DNA from: Aplysia californica
Taxonomy: Eukaryota > Mollusca > Gastropoda > Aplysiida > Aplysiidae
DNA: 64,000 bases
Direction of reading: 5' to 3'
Assembly: GCF_000002075.1 (NCBI RefSeq)
Contig: NW_004797283.1
Span: 1,356,626 to 1,420,625 of the forward strand
This document shows, one piece after another, positions 1 to 11,450 of this stretch. The translations under genes were made by a program, and so were the position numbers. The notes beneath the pieces were generated by a model. It saw nothing but the letters and a program-made list of their open reading frames with translations, was not told the origin of the DNA and searched no databases. The first letter of the stretch is position 1; each line of letters starts with the position of its first letter.

Positions 1-110
1 TCTGTATTTTCCCTCCTCTGTTTCTGTCCTGCTTTGTCCCATCCCTAAATAGCCATTATTGTTGTATCGATGTGCGTCTTTACTCAAACTCAAAGAAAAA
101 GAAATGGAGT
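1..110 (+). repeat. SINE-like repeat family B, partial copy
   Basis: The stretch has a pyrimidine-rich start, then a 'wwTTGTGTCGATGTGC'-type motif and 'TTTACTCAAACTCAAA' at the 3' end. Related copies with the same order lie at about 58275-58415 and 58748-58880. This copy is cut by the window edge. It is called only from internal repetition; no tRNA-like promoter is visible in the part seen. Confidence 0.45.
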
Positions 111-375
111 GTTGGTTCATGGCAAAGCTAGCCTTTGAACAATATTTTCTGCCTTCCACCAAGGTTTGAATGGGACCTGGCTATTACTATTGCATTGGGA
201 TAAACCTGCCACAAGTTTGCTCCCTGTTCAAGGGTTGATTTATTGTCTTAAGTTCTGGTTCAGGTGGTGGAGCTGTGAAGAGTTACTGTTGTAGTTTACA
301 ATGAGTAGCCCTGATTGGAGCAACATTTGAGTGGGGAGCAGATTGGAACAATAGTAACATGGGAACAGAAAGAGG

Positions 376-560
376 TGTGGGTGGTTGGCTGATGCTCTGA
401 TGTGGTTTGCTCCTTCTTTCCTATCAAACGTCTATCGTTCTTATCTCTCTTCCTTCTTTTTCATGTATGTTACTTTCTTGTAGCATTTCTAATCTTCGTC
501 ATTGATATGACCTTATTGCCTTGCAAGTGCTGTAAAACTCTTTAACTAAAACTAAAAAAA
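376..560 (+). repeat. SINE family A copy (3' part)
   Basis: The copy runs from 'GTGGTTGG' through 'TGTGGTTTGCTCCTTCTTTC' to the tail 'GTAAAACTCTTTAACTAAAA' and an A-rich end. Five other copies are in the window (4204-4398 +, 23083-23262 -, 24965-25344 -, 58473-58652 +, 59841-60022 +). Only the copy ending at 25344 keeps a tRNA-like head. Confidence 0.6.
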
Positions 561-1357
561 AGAGAAAGAGAAGATCACTTGAGTGCTCTATGAACTGCAA
601 GTCAAGTTATGGAAACTAGAATAGCTGTGGCTTTAGGAGCTTTTGTATTTTTGTAAATCAGTGTCACAGAATGTGAATTTCTGTAGTTGTTGGAGGAACT
701 TACAGTACTGAGATGAAAAAGACATACAAAACAAAATACATACATACTTGAATTTGATTTTTTTGGGGTAGAATTTCCCTCGGTGATGTCTTTTTAGTTA
801 AAAAAATTACCTTAAGTTTGTGAAAAATATTTGTGCTAATGTCAACTTGGGACAATTTTTGGGGGGAATTGGCCAAAATGAGACAGAATTTCAGTGTGAG
901 AAGCATGGTGTTGAAGTGGTCTTATAATACATGTACTGGAAAAATACACAGAACAAAAAAGAAAACGATAAACAGTAATGAATGCTAATTTGTTCGTGTG
1001 ATATGTGTACTCTCCGGGTTTTATTTGTATTTATGGGCCAGGGGTCCTTTCTTTTGAATAACCAAGTTAGTTTAATTTTAGGAGGTTTACTGCGCTCGCT
1101 ACTGCATATATAAGCGCGCGAACCACAAGTTGGTTGCATTCAAAACAGTTCACAGCACGACTTGGATTAGGTCAATGTTTATTTTAAAATGTAAAAAATT
1201 CATAGTGTTGAAAGGGACATTGAACCTACAATGACCAATGAAGAAGCTGCTCGTGTTTTTGTATGCACATATGATTGTCAATGATCAGGATTGATTTGGT
1301 CATGTTGCTGTAGTGTTCTGAAAGGAAACAAACTGAAACTTTTGTTTTTGTTTGCAG

Positions 1358-2598
1358 GTCCAGTCCCAAACGTTTGCTCCAAGGGCCTGAAACACACATG
1401 GAATCCATTGTGTGTCATCGGCAGTGTGCAGAATGGAGACTTACAAGTCCGCAGAACAAGCAGCAAATCTGGACTACGACCCAAAACTGGCATCATGATG
1501 CTAAACTTAGGTGGTCCAGAGAAGCAGGAAGATGTTCATGATTTCCTTCTTCGTCTCTTCCTGGACAAAGATTTGATCCCACTTCCAGCCCAGAGTCAGT
1601 TAGCACCCCTAATTGCAAAAAGGAGAACACCACGTATCCAGGCTCAGTATGCAAAAATTGGCGGAGGTTCGCCCATCAAACGCTGGACGGAGCTGCAGGG
1701 CCAGGGCATGGTGGATATTCTGGACAAGATAAGTCCAGAGTCTGCTCCACACAAGTTCTACGTGGGATTCCGCTATGCTGACCCCCTCACAGAAGACACC
1801 ATTGAGCAGATGGCTGATGATGGAGTGCAACACGCTATAGCTTTCACTCAGTATCCACAATATAGCTGTTCTACTACGGGCAGTAGCCTCAATGCCATAT
1901 ACCGTTATTACAACAAGGGAGGACCCCCCGACAACATGACCTGGAGTGTGATTGATCGCTGGCCCACGCATCCCGGCTTAGTCCAGGCTTTTGTTGAGAA
2001 TATCAAAGATGAGATCCTTCGTTTCCCCAAGGAAGACCAAGATGATGTTGTTATTTTGTTTTCGGCGCATTCTCTTCCACTGAAAGTTGTCAATAGGGGT
2101 GATCCGTACCCTACTGAAGTGGCTGCCACTGTCCAGCGGGTTATGGAAGGTCTGGGTCACTCTCATGCTTATCGCCTTGTGTGGCAATCGAAAGTGGGCC
2201 CTCTTCCCTGGCTCAGCCCTCAGACAGATGAAGCAATCAAGGGTCTGGTTGACAGGGGAAGGAAGAACATTTTGTTGGTTCCCATTGCCTTCACGTCTGA
2301 CCACATTGAAACCTTGTTCGAGTTGGATCTGGAGTACGCCGGGGAACTGGCAGCTGAAGTCGGGGTAAAAAATATTCGCAGAGCTGCGAGCCTCAACGAC
2401 AACCCACTCTTCATTGACGCCCTTGCTGATATTGTAAAGAATCACATTGATTCTCAGGTTTCATGTTCTCCCCAGCTGTCCCTGCGGTGCCCAATGTGTG
2501 TCAATGTCACTTGTGGACAAGCTAAAGAGTTCTTCCGAAACCAACAGAGTCGGCTTGATGCTCTCACCGGCAACAAAATAGCGTCTGCGAAAGTGTAG
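1358..2598 (+). CDS. FECH: Ferrochelatase, last exon carrying the whole catalytic domain
   Basis: Ferrochelatase inserts Fe2+ into protoporphyrin IX, the last step of haem synthesis, at the matrix face of the inner mitochondrial membrane. The exon starts after the acceptor TTTGCAG ending at 1357, splitting a codon, and reads about 413 residues to TAG at 2596-2598. Recalled human FECH aligns throughout: [41 protein letters not shown] (catalytic His codon at 2068) and [10 protein letters not shown] (catalytic Glu codon at 2308). The animal-type [2Fe-2S] ligands are all present: Cys codon at 1867 and a C-x2-C-x4-C cluster with codons at 2488, 2497 and 2512, with the same spacing as in human. The exon encoding the mitochondrial presequence lies upstream and was not identified; the first ATG of the open frame (1291) is intronic. 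Human FECH splits this region into many exons, so the intronless state is notable. No stop, frameshift or poly-A tail suggests a dead retrocopy. Confidence 0.96.
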
Positions 2599-2619
2599 CT
2601 CCAAATTATTTAAGCCGTT

Positions 2620-2625
2620 AATAAA
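2620..2625 (+). terminator. FECH: Polyadenylation signal of FECH
   Basis: A canonical AATAAA lies 22 bases after the stop codon. A second one at 2974-2979 could serve a longer 3' UTR. The choice is inference. Confidence 0.5.
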
Positions 2626-2639
2626 TTCATATTCCCAGA

Positions 2640-5480
2640 GTTAATTATTTTATAAGATCAAACTCATCTGAATCTTGTCTTTTTCAAAATTTGTTATTTC
2701 AAATTAACTTTTCAAAATGGGAGCAAAGGAGAGAGAATGGTGTAAATTTTCCAGTAAAGAAGGCTTCTTGTCTTGCAGACATTTTAGGACCATTTTGAAA
2801 CTCCACATTTTTGGACTGTTAAAAATTTGTTATCGGAGGTGTGAATTTCATGTCGCCTAAACATGCGATGTCTTTAATGATAGCAAGACATGATTCTGTT
2901 TGCCAAAACTGCATTTTGCATTGTGTTATGGTCATGGGCAGGTTGTCTTTCTCTTTTCTTTTTGGAGAGAGAAAATAAATTCCTCCTGGTTCATACTAGT
3001 GAGTGAAGCAAAATGACTTCACATCATATTAAGAATTATCCTAGGGGAGGTTTCCTATGTTTTGATACTGAAATTATGTTTGTGAACATAAAGATACTTT
3101 AACAGCATATTGAATTGTCTTCCTGGGAGAGACAGCCTCCCTATGATCAAAACAATACAATACTCATGTTATAACATAATCAGAAATTGTAGCTTAGAGC
3201 ATGCTTTAGAAAGTGAGGTTCTTTTTTTTTTTTCTGGTGCTGTGCCTCTTACTTTTATAAAATTGGGTCTTCTGCTCTCTCTCTTTGCCTTTTCGTCTCA
3301 CCTTTTCTTTATTCATATTTGAGCCATTCTCAGAAGGTCTGCTTAATACGTTGCGACAATTTTTTGGAATACCATTAAATTTTAGTCTTTCCGACTTTTA
3401 TTGCTGCAGTGTTTGGTAGGTGTTAAAAATAATTTTCAAGTTTAGAAAATAATTTGAAAGCAAGCACTGGTGAATTAATCAGTTGAGAGTTTAATGGGTT
3501 TCGTATCCATAACCATGCCTTTTAAAGACATCCACTTCAATAAGCAGTAAAAATATTACAACAAACACAGCCTTAAAAATATTTATGATTCTCATCGATA
3601 TATATGGCATTAACTAAGGCGGGTTTACTATTCAATAGTATACAATTTTGAATCCTGTTTTCGTACAAATTTTCTATTTGCATTGTTAGTGATCTCTTAC
3701 TACCCGTTACGCCATCAGGCGTTTAGGGCAGCAGCAAAGGATTGTTAGTAATGCATGGAGGAAAAGCAGATCTTCAAGGGTGCTCAGCTTTTGAGAATGG
3801 CTGGTATATTGTATTTTATGGTGACTGGTGAAAATGAAGGCTTGATTTAATTAAGTCGCAAGGAAATTTTTTTATGTTATCCTGAATGTATGGGCTTTCA
3901 GTTACAGTCTAGCACGCACATAGTGAAATCGCCAGGACACGGAAATCTTATCATTTTGTATGAATTAAATACAAAGAATACATACCGGGTATATCTAGAA
4001 AAAATTAGGGACCTGAAAAACTGTTTGCTATTATATATATGTGCGTGTTTGCGATGTGAGTGTTAGACTGTAATTATCAGAGCAAATATGACAAAAGTAG
4101 GCAATGTACATTTTATATGTCTTCATACTTGTATTTTGATACCCCATGCAATAGTTTTTAAGAAAGATATTTCTGGATTAAATGATTATTAATATTAAGC
4201 TATGTGAGTGGTTGGCGGGCACTCTACTAATGTGGTTTGCTTCTTTTGTCTTAGTAAACATCTATCATCCTTATTTTTCCTCCTTTTTTACTTTGTATGC
4301 AACGTTACTCTTCAGTAACATCTCTAATCTTTGGCATTTATGCGATGTAGGCCTATTTGTATTGCAAGTGACATAAAACTCTTACTGAAGCTAAAACAAA
4401 TAAGTGTATCCATTATGCTTTTCTAAATTTGAACGAAGAGTTTTGAGTCTCATCTAAAATGTTGGTTTATTCTGATCTCATTTATGGTATTGCAAGCTTC
4501 TGCATGAAACCAACAAAAATCTAATAATGCATGAGGCTTGTATTTTAACTACTGATAATCCGTGTATTCTTGTGTTTGCATTCCCTCTATGGGATTTTAA
4601 AAGTTGATTCAGCATGAAGGAAAACTGCTCAGATTGTTCAGTGGAAATGTTTTAGTACTCTATTGAAGGTAACATACACCTTTAAGTTATTTTAAGAAGG
4701 TTGAAGAATAACTTCCCTGTCAAAATGTTTCTGCTTGTTTTTAATGAGGATAGCTGTCAAGGTTAAAAAATCTTAATGAACTTGAAAAATATTATGTTCT
4801 GTTTAAACTTGTTTAGCCCAGACTGTTTTGTACATTTTACTATTCAAGCATTCAGTTTGAATGAAACCACTGAAGGACAGTGTTGATTGTAAATGAAAAT
4901 GTGTTCTTTCTTAATTTCTGTGTTTGGAAGCCAAGAATTCAATAAGCATATTAAGTGTACTTTCACAATATTGCTTTATTGTCCAACATAAAAAAGGTAA
5001 ATGTTCACTGTTATATAATATGATTGTGAAGCAAGGCCTGCTTCTAGTTCTAGTACAAATTACTTCTGTGATAGTGATGGGAACATTTCATCTTTTCTTT
5101 TCATTTACTTTCAGAGGTTTTTGTTCGGTTATTGTAAATTTATTATTTAAAAAAATCCTGTCTATGATTTGGTCACCTCAAAAGAATAATAAACTATGCA
5201 TGGTGGTATTGTGTTCATTTTAATTTTAATTGGTAGCCAATGAGTTTTCTTTTGTCAGGTCTCTGAGGATGAGTGTGCCTATGATTTAGGTTATACATTT
5301 TGTATTGCCTTTGGTGCTTTTGTGTGTCTGGTTGCTATTATGCATGGAAAGTATGAACACGAAAAGTTTGGAAAAAATTTTACGCTTCTTTTTACAGAAA
5401 TTCAACTTGTAGTTACTTAGAAGAATGCATTCTGTTTTGAACTATTGAACTGAAAATTGGAGTTTCTTTCTGTTTGCTGG
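2640..5480. other. Gene-free AT-rich stretch downstream of FECH
   Basis: No coding exon was recognised on either strand. It may hold an extended 3' UTR followed by intergenic DNA. It contains one SINE family A copy (4204-4398) and no other repeat I can name. Confidence 0.5.
4204..4398 (+). repeat. SINE family A copy, diverged
   Basis: It shows the same order of motifs as the copy at 376-560 (GTGGTTTGCTTCTTTTGTC, AACATCTATCATCCTTATTT, tail AAAACTCTTACTGAAGCTAA). It is more diverged than the other copies, so probably older. Confidence 0.5.
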
Positions 5481-5482
5481 TA

Positions 5483-6287
5483 CAGTGGAAACCTGATATA
5501 ACAGGGATGGTGGGAGTAGAGAAAATGTCCTGTTATATCCGATCCCTGTTAAATCAGAAATGCAAGGAAAGTAAACATTTGTGGACTAATCCAGCTGTAC
5601 TTATTCATGGGTAGTTTCCTTGGCCACAAGTACCCACGAACAGGGGTTTTGGCACCAACTTTCTCCTTGCCTCTTTAAATCACATCAGAAGAACTTGATC
5701 CACAGCAGCTGCATCGGGTAGTCCCATCTTCTTTCGATCCAGAGCAAACTTTCCATTGGACGAGTATGCTGCCACTATCTTCTCTCTATCCTTGATAATG
5801 GTGTGAATCGACCCTTGTGGAACGTCGAACTGACGACAAATTTCTGCCAGTGGAGCTTGCTTTTTGTCAACAGTCTGGATCATTTTGTAGTTTTTTGTCA
5901 ATTGAAAGGCATTTTCTCTTTCGTTTGACATCGTTGGTGACAGTAGACACAGTACGCGTTCGTGTTGCTAGGTTTTGGGCTAGATCGAGGTTTGCAGCAC
6001 ACCGCAACCCTCTCTCGCTTCACACGCTGCGTGTGCTTGCAGAGGCATGGCTTGCAAGGACTTGCTCCATCCCTGCGTTACTCTCTCTCTCTCTCTCTCT
6101 CTTACTTTTTACACATTATTAACGAGCCTCTGTCCCTGCTATAACCGGTTGGGCTCCGACGAGGCCCTGTTATTGCCGATAACTTTTAATAGAGACAAAG
6201 AGTAGGAAAAATTGGGGATTTAAAAAATCCCTGTTATTATTACCGGATCCCTGTTATTACCGGGCCTGTTATATATGGTTTCCACTG
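5483..6287. mobile_element. pogo/Tigger-like DNA transposon, non-autonomous
   Basis: The element starts CAGTGGAAACCTGATATAAC and ends with the matching inverted sequence TATATATGGTTTCCACTG. A TA dinucleotide flanks both ends (5481-5482 and 6288-6289), as expected for Tc1/mariner-pogo insertions. The right end repeats the 'ccctgttattaccgg' module several times. The only coding remnant is a CENP-B-type DNA-binding domain on the - strand (5680-5931). The DDE catalytic part is missing, so this copy cannot encode its own transposase. Confidence 0.85.
5680..5931 (-). pseudogene. Truncated Tigger/CENP-B-type transposase, N-terminal HTH only
   Basis: An 83-residue frame reads ENAFQLTKNYKMIQTVDKKQ, APLAEICRQFDVPQGSIHTI and a following KDREKI. 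This is the psq/CENPB_N helix-turn-helix pattern (alternating hydrophobics, 'EICRQFDVPQGSI' recognition-helix region) found at the N-terminus of pogo/Tigger transposases. It lies inside the TA-flanked inverted repeats. Neither the second HTH nor the DDE domain follows. An intact HTH without a catalytic domain could bind element ends as a decoy, but no promoter or splice evidence supports expression. Confidence 0.7.
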
Positions 6288-6311
6288 TACAAGTGTAATA
6301 ATAGCGAAGTT

Positions 6312-6450
6312 TATGGTGTAGCAGTTGGGCGCTTCGCTGTCACACACGAGAGACACAGGTTCGATTATTGAGTGGGGAGAATTTTTATTAAGTATGTCAT
6401 TTCTTTCTGCTGGGGTGTTGTGTCTCTCTTAGCCTAGATTGGCTCTGATA
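6312..6450 (+). repeat. tRNA-derived SINE family C, partial copy
   Basis: It has an A-box-like TGGTGTAGCAGTTGGGCGC and a B-box-like CAGGTTCGATTATTG, then 'AGTGGGGAGAATTTTTATT' and 'agcctagattggctctgata'. Same family as 14535-14752; it stops before the conserved 3' tail. Confidence 0.6.
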
Positions 6451-9230
6451 GTACTAGTGGTATTATCAACATTAATCATGTCTAGTATTAGTTTTCAGAT
6501 TTTCCTATCATGGTGAGTCTATCAGTTTTTAATTTATTTGGCATCCTGGTTATAAGTTGTTGCATGATGATTATGATAGAATTAGAAAAGTATGATATTT
6601 TATTACATAATCAGATTCTACTGTAGTGCATGTGAAGTTTGCGTATTTTGTTTGAAGTGAATGGTTGTTTAGTTTTAGCAATGCAGTATTCTCCGGCTAG
6701 TAGCACGCAATTCAGGTGATAAGAAAAAGGTGCTCTCTTGCGAGCATGCTATTAACTTAAGTGAATTTCTAAGGGGAGTAATTTAGAGTAAGTATTCTGT
6801 TGGATTTCATTGATTGTTATGAACTACCTCGCATCCTGTGGTGGGGGTTACATTATATTGAACTGAGCAGGCCCTGAGGTGTGAAGTTTTCCTACACTTA
6901 CTGGTCACAGACAACGGTCATCTTCATGATTACGGCGTAGCCCTCTCACACTCACACTGTCCACCCGCCACGCATGGTCTGGCACAGCTTTCCTCGTTGC
7001 ACAATTCTGTGTCACACCATGTCCCTATGGTTTTTTTCGCAGGCAAAGCTGCAGATTTAACTAAGAAATGAGGGTGTATGGTGTTTGCTTCACTTTCATC
7101 AGTTATGGAATTTGTTATTTTATTGGCTGATCCATTTTTTACTCAAGCACTCGAATGAACATGCTATTAGTAGGCCTACAAGATGGAGTTGTCGATTTGG
7201 AAAGTGCACTTATGGGTAAAAATTATATTAGAAAAATTCGGTTCCCATACTGCCAACATGCTTTTTAATTTTAAGGCAGATTGTGTTTTTACCCGGCGTG
7301 CTATTAGTCGGGAGACCACTTTACAATGATAGTCATGTAATAATGGTTGTGGTTGTTGTCACCGCCGTTTTGAATTCAATTACATTTGAGGAATTATATT
7401 TTGACAGTGTTGCTTTTTTGTTTTTCAGTTGTTTTTTTTCCCATTACTATTCATCACTTGGAAGTGAATCAACAGTTTTGGCCATTTGCGTAGATTATAA
7501 GGTAGTGCTGTGACGGAAGGTTCCTTTTTTCTCCTCAACAATGGGTGGCCATCTTAGACAGGTTCGACTGTTAATATAGTCGTGTCCGACTCATAACTGT
7601 TTCCCCCAAATTAGGTTAGACACATCTTTTGTCTGAACTGAGGTTATTCACAACTGTAACTGCAATTGGTGATACATAAAAAAAGTAAATGGAACACTAC
7701 ACAGAAAGTATAGCAGTTCTGGAAGATGTAATACAGGGAAATTATGTCCCCCCCGCCCCCAAAGTGTTTTGACCTAATTTGACTGATACATAGTTTGAGT
7801 CTAACACTGATGGTATGCAGTGGAGTCCATTTAAATGGAAATCTAGGGGACCCCAAGATATTTTTCAGCTTAGAGAGGGTTGCTCAATTAGCGACAAAAT
7901 AAGAGTTGTGAATGACATGCTTGTTCAAATTTTATTTTTTGAAAGTTTTTTTCTCATCTATCTCTTTTTTTAGTTGAATAAGTGCAATCTGATCTGCAGG
8001 CTGAATGGATTGTGATTTCTCTACGGAATTGTCAGCTTTCTTAATCTGCCGAACAGTCACACAGAATAAAGAGTAGATTAGCACACTATACTAGTAGTGC
8101 TACACACCATACTGTGCTCAGTGCTTCTCAAGATAGGTGAGAAAGTTCATTGCCAGTGATGTCATGAAACATGCCACGTATGGTCAGGTGCTCATTTGTA
8201 GAGCCTTTGTGTACTGCTGACAAAAGGCCATGACCAACCGAAGATCGCGCAGCACCCATACATTAGCTATCCTTGCTTCTCTAGGCCTGTACACAGTGTG
8301 TATATACAGCACAACACAGTTGATGTCTCTCTCTTGTCCACAATCAACACGTGTGGGTTCCCATGTTTCTCTAGTTATGTCGTCTTGTAAGAGAAGTGAT
8401 GATGTGGGTTACGTGAGGGTTGCTAGTGAAGATTTGGTTGCTATCCCTTGAAATTCTTTTCTGTTTAGAAATGGGAGTATTTTGGCCAATTTATAGTTTT
8501 CTTACAATGACAAAGCAGGGAAAAAATCAGGGATTTTTATATTGTTTCAGCTAATGTTTCAGCTGTAACAGTTGACGTTGGATTAACTATGTTCAGTTCA
8601 ATAACAGAATCCACTGGCTATGCTCAACTCATTTCATAGTTGCAGCCTTAAAATTAAAAAAAGGTGAGATAAAAACTCATAGGAAAACAACGCTATATAT
8701 CATCTGTATCATCTGCTGGCAACACTATCCTTTCACTAGATGGCCAGTATTCTTTAAATGACCCATCTGTCTGCAAACTCTCTCAGCTTGCTTACTTACT
8801 ATCCGTTTGGTGACCCCTCAGGTATCGGATGCATACAACAGAACAGAGAAACATTTGACTTGCACTTGTACAATTTCAATTTTGTCCTTGAGCTGTACCG
8901 TACTCAAAGGTTCCCCTTACATTGGAATGTTGCAGAAACCAAAACAGTCTTTGTGGAAAGTTTATTATGTGGTCCTGTAGACGCCAGTCTTAAAATTCCA
9001 TTAAAAAAATATATGAAGCCTTTCAGCACAACACAAAAAGAGAATAATCATAAAAGAAGCTCTTGATCTCTTTGCCAGACTGTTTTTCTCCATCAAGATT
9101 TTTCATTCCAATTGTAGACATAAGAAGAGAAAAAAATGCTATTGTTGATGACAAGTATTGTACTAATTTTATAATGCAGATGTTTGTTCTCCTGTAAAAT
9201 ATATTTCTGGATTCACAAACATGTATTCCT
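6451..9230. other. Gene-free intergenic stretch
   Basis: No exon was recognised. It includes a half MITE at 7506-7570 ending GGTTCGACTG, related to the pogo-like MITEs elsewhere in the window. Short open frames here have no family resemblance I can see. Confidence 0.5.
7506..7570. repeat. 3' half of a pogo-like MITE
   Basis: 'ctcctcaacaatgggtggcc', 'atcttagacaggttcgactg' matches the right ends at 28130-28177, 19440-19483 and 27680-27694. The left half is absent. Confidence 0.5.
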
Positions 9231-10325
9231 TTAACCTTAACTCTGGCAAGTGGTTTCAACAGGAATGGCAGGGCTAATCAGCCAAAACGTGCACATGCTT
9301 TACAAATCAAGTTTATGTATGGACTTGTATCAAATAATAACTCTACAAAAGTATATATTTTCTGAAAGATAATCGAATGAACTTTTATATTTTGCCTTTG
9401 AACATATGATTTGATTTAATTTACAAGGGGTTATGTAGCTTTGAAATCCAAGATGGCTGACATAAAAAATTTACATGCTCATTAGCATATTCACCAATCT
9501 AATGTATTTCATGTTATAAAAAATGTGAGATAGCAGAAATATGGGTTTTTCAATAACCTTTCAGAAAATGTATAGTTTTATAGGTTTGAGAAGAACAGGT
9601 AATGAGTTATGACTGTTTCAATTTGTCATGTGGTCTGTTTCGAGCGCTGCTGATCAGTGATACTCGCTACTTTCATACCAATACCATACTCAACATAAAA
9701 ACACTGTAAGTACAACCATGTGGTTTTCAGCAATCTGCTGGTAGTCTGTAATAATTAGTATAGCAAAAGGAACCTACTTTACGCTATAGCTCTCCTTTTT
9801 CTGCCCCTATTAGACTCCCAAAGGTAGTAGAATCTAGTGTTCCATTTGAAAGAGAAGTTGGGGCAGGATGAGAACTGGTATTCCCATTGTCTGTCAGATC
9901 TAATCCGAATTCTTGACTGAACACTAATAAATCCACCATTAACAGTGTCTGAATTACTTTCCCTAGTCAATTCACTTTCAAACGTATCCAAAAAAGATCG
10001 ATTTTTGGCCATTTTTAGACCCACATGAGTAGCACAAGTGATAGATCTACACTGGCATTAGTGGCTTGTGCCCTGATCAACAAGCTTTCAAAACATCCCT
10101 CTGTTTTGAAAGCAAAATACTCTTCTCCTTAGCCAGAATGGTAGAAATATTCTGATTGGTTGGAGGTTAGCCTTTTAACCGATCAGAAATCACTTTAGGA
10201 AGCCCCAAATATTTAGTTGGAAGGCAGAAGCAGCAGTTTACTACATGGTCCTATGAGATCGGCCCTGCCAGTTTCATGGCAGGAAATGGGCCGATCTAAT
10301 CGGCCCTTGCCAGAATTAGGGTTAA
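9231..10325. mobile_element. piggyBac-like (TTAA) non-autonomous element
   Basis: The left end reads TTAACCTTAACTCTGGCAAG and the reverse complement of the right end reads TTAACCCTAATTCTGGCAAG. TTAA therefore lies at both ends (9231-9234 and 10322-10325) with imperfect terminal inverted repeats. Just inside the right end is a local palindrome around GATCGGCC (10256-10300). No transposase domain was recognised; an 81-residue frame on the - strand (9779-10024) has no family resemblance I know. Confidence 0.65.
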
Positions 10326-10654
10326 GAACAAAAATAAACAAAATACATTAGGATACGACTCAATCATATGAATTTATTTTTGCATGAGCCTTAAACTGGC
10401 CGTAACAAAATTATATATATACATTTCATAAATGCAAAAGAAAAAAAATCCAAGAAGTATTCGTACCTATAAAAAGACCTGTGTTGTCAACTAGCGGGCA
10501 TATAATTTGAATCGAGATAATTGTAATTTGACTTAGTAAAGCTCATGTAGTCTGAATCTAAAACATCTCGCTTGTATGGCTGGAGACGATGACTTGAATC
10601 ATGCTTTTCATGTTGGAAAGGTCTGGAAAAGATGAAGAAAACAGTAAGTTATAA

Positions 10655-10663
10655 TATATTATA
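10655..10663. repeat. 9-bp target site duplication, left
   Basis: TATATTATA directly precedes the GGGTGACC terminus of the palindrome-array element. The identical 9 bases follow the right terminus at 14335-14343. Confidence 0.85.
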
Positions 10664-10834
10664 GGGTGACCTTATTTAGGCCACATATGGCCCAAATAAG
10701 CTAAACCCCCCTCCTTTACCTTATTTAGGCCACAGGTGGCCTAAATAAGCTAAACCCCCCTCCCTTACCTTATTTAGGCCACGCCTGTGGCCTAAATAAG
10801 CTAAACCCCCCTCCCTTACCTTATTTAGGCCACA
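10664..10834 (+). repeat. Left terminal palindrome array of G1
   Basis: TTATTTAGG starts recur at 10672, 10721, 10770 and 10821, a period of 49-51 bp. Three units are full palindromes; the fourth stops at the half-palindrome and grades into the unique interior. The spacer's complementary strand has runs GGGAGGGGGG, so it is strongly strand-asymmetric. Confidence 0.9.
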
Positions 10835-11450
10835 CCTTTATACAAAGTCACAGAAATATTCCTTTTGTGCTTATTGAGGTACAGTGCAGGGTGATTTTAC
10901 CTGCAAGGGTAATTGGACAAAATGGGTAGAATCTTTATTGCTAATGGTCATATTTAGACAAATCCTATATCATTGTCTTTTTTTTTCTTAACTGCTCATG
11001 GTTATTAAAGAGTAAGCCAACTAGGTAGTAATTTCGGATTCCTAATACTAATATTATGGGCATTCTTAAAATTTTAAAACTTGTTTTTAGCGCTTTTCTC
11101 AACGTAAAACGGATTCCGTAAAAAAGCAATGACCATATCTTTCTTTTTCAAAGTATTGTGCATATTATATTTGTGTGAAACTATATATTCTATGCTTTCA
11201 TGTACATGAAAAAAGCTAATAAAGGCAAGCAAAATGTTCTTCAGAGACACAGATCTAGTAGTAGGCCCACTGAATTTTTTTTATAAACCGGGAAAGATGA
11301 CCTGAAGATAACAAAATTATTTTATGATCTTCACTTGCACTTGCAACTTTTTGGATAAATTATAGTCTACCTCATTGTCTTTTTTTTCCATCATTTTTCT
11401 TCACTATTCATGACAACTGGCATGTATTGTTTTCAGTTATTATCAAGAAA

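Noticed and set aside
10664-10834. CRISPR-like array of repeats and spacers
   Set aside because: Host is an animal; the 'spacers' are identical in each unit and the array lies at transposon ends.
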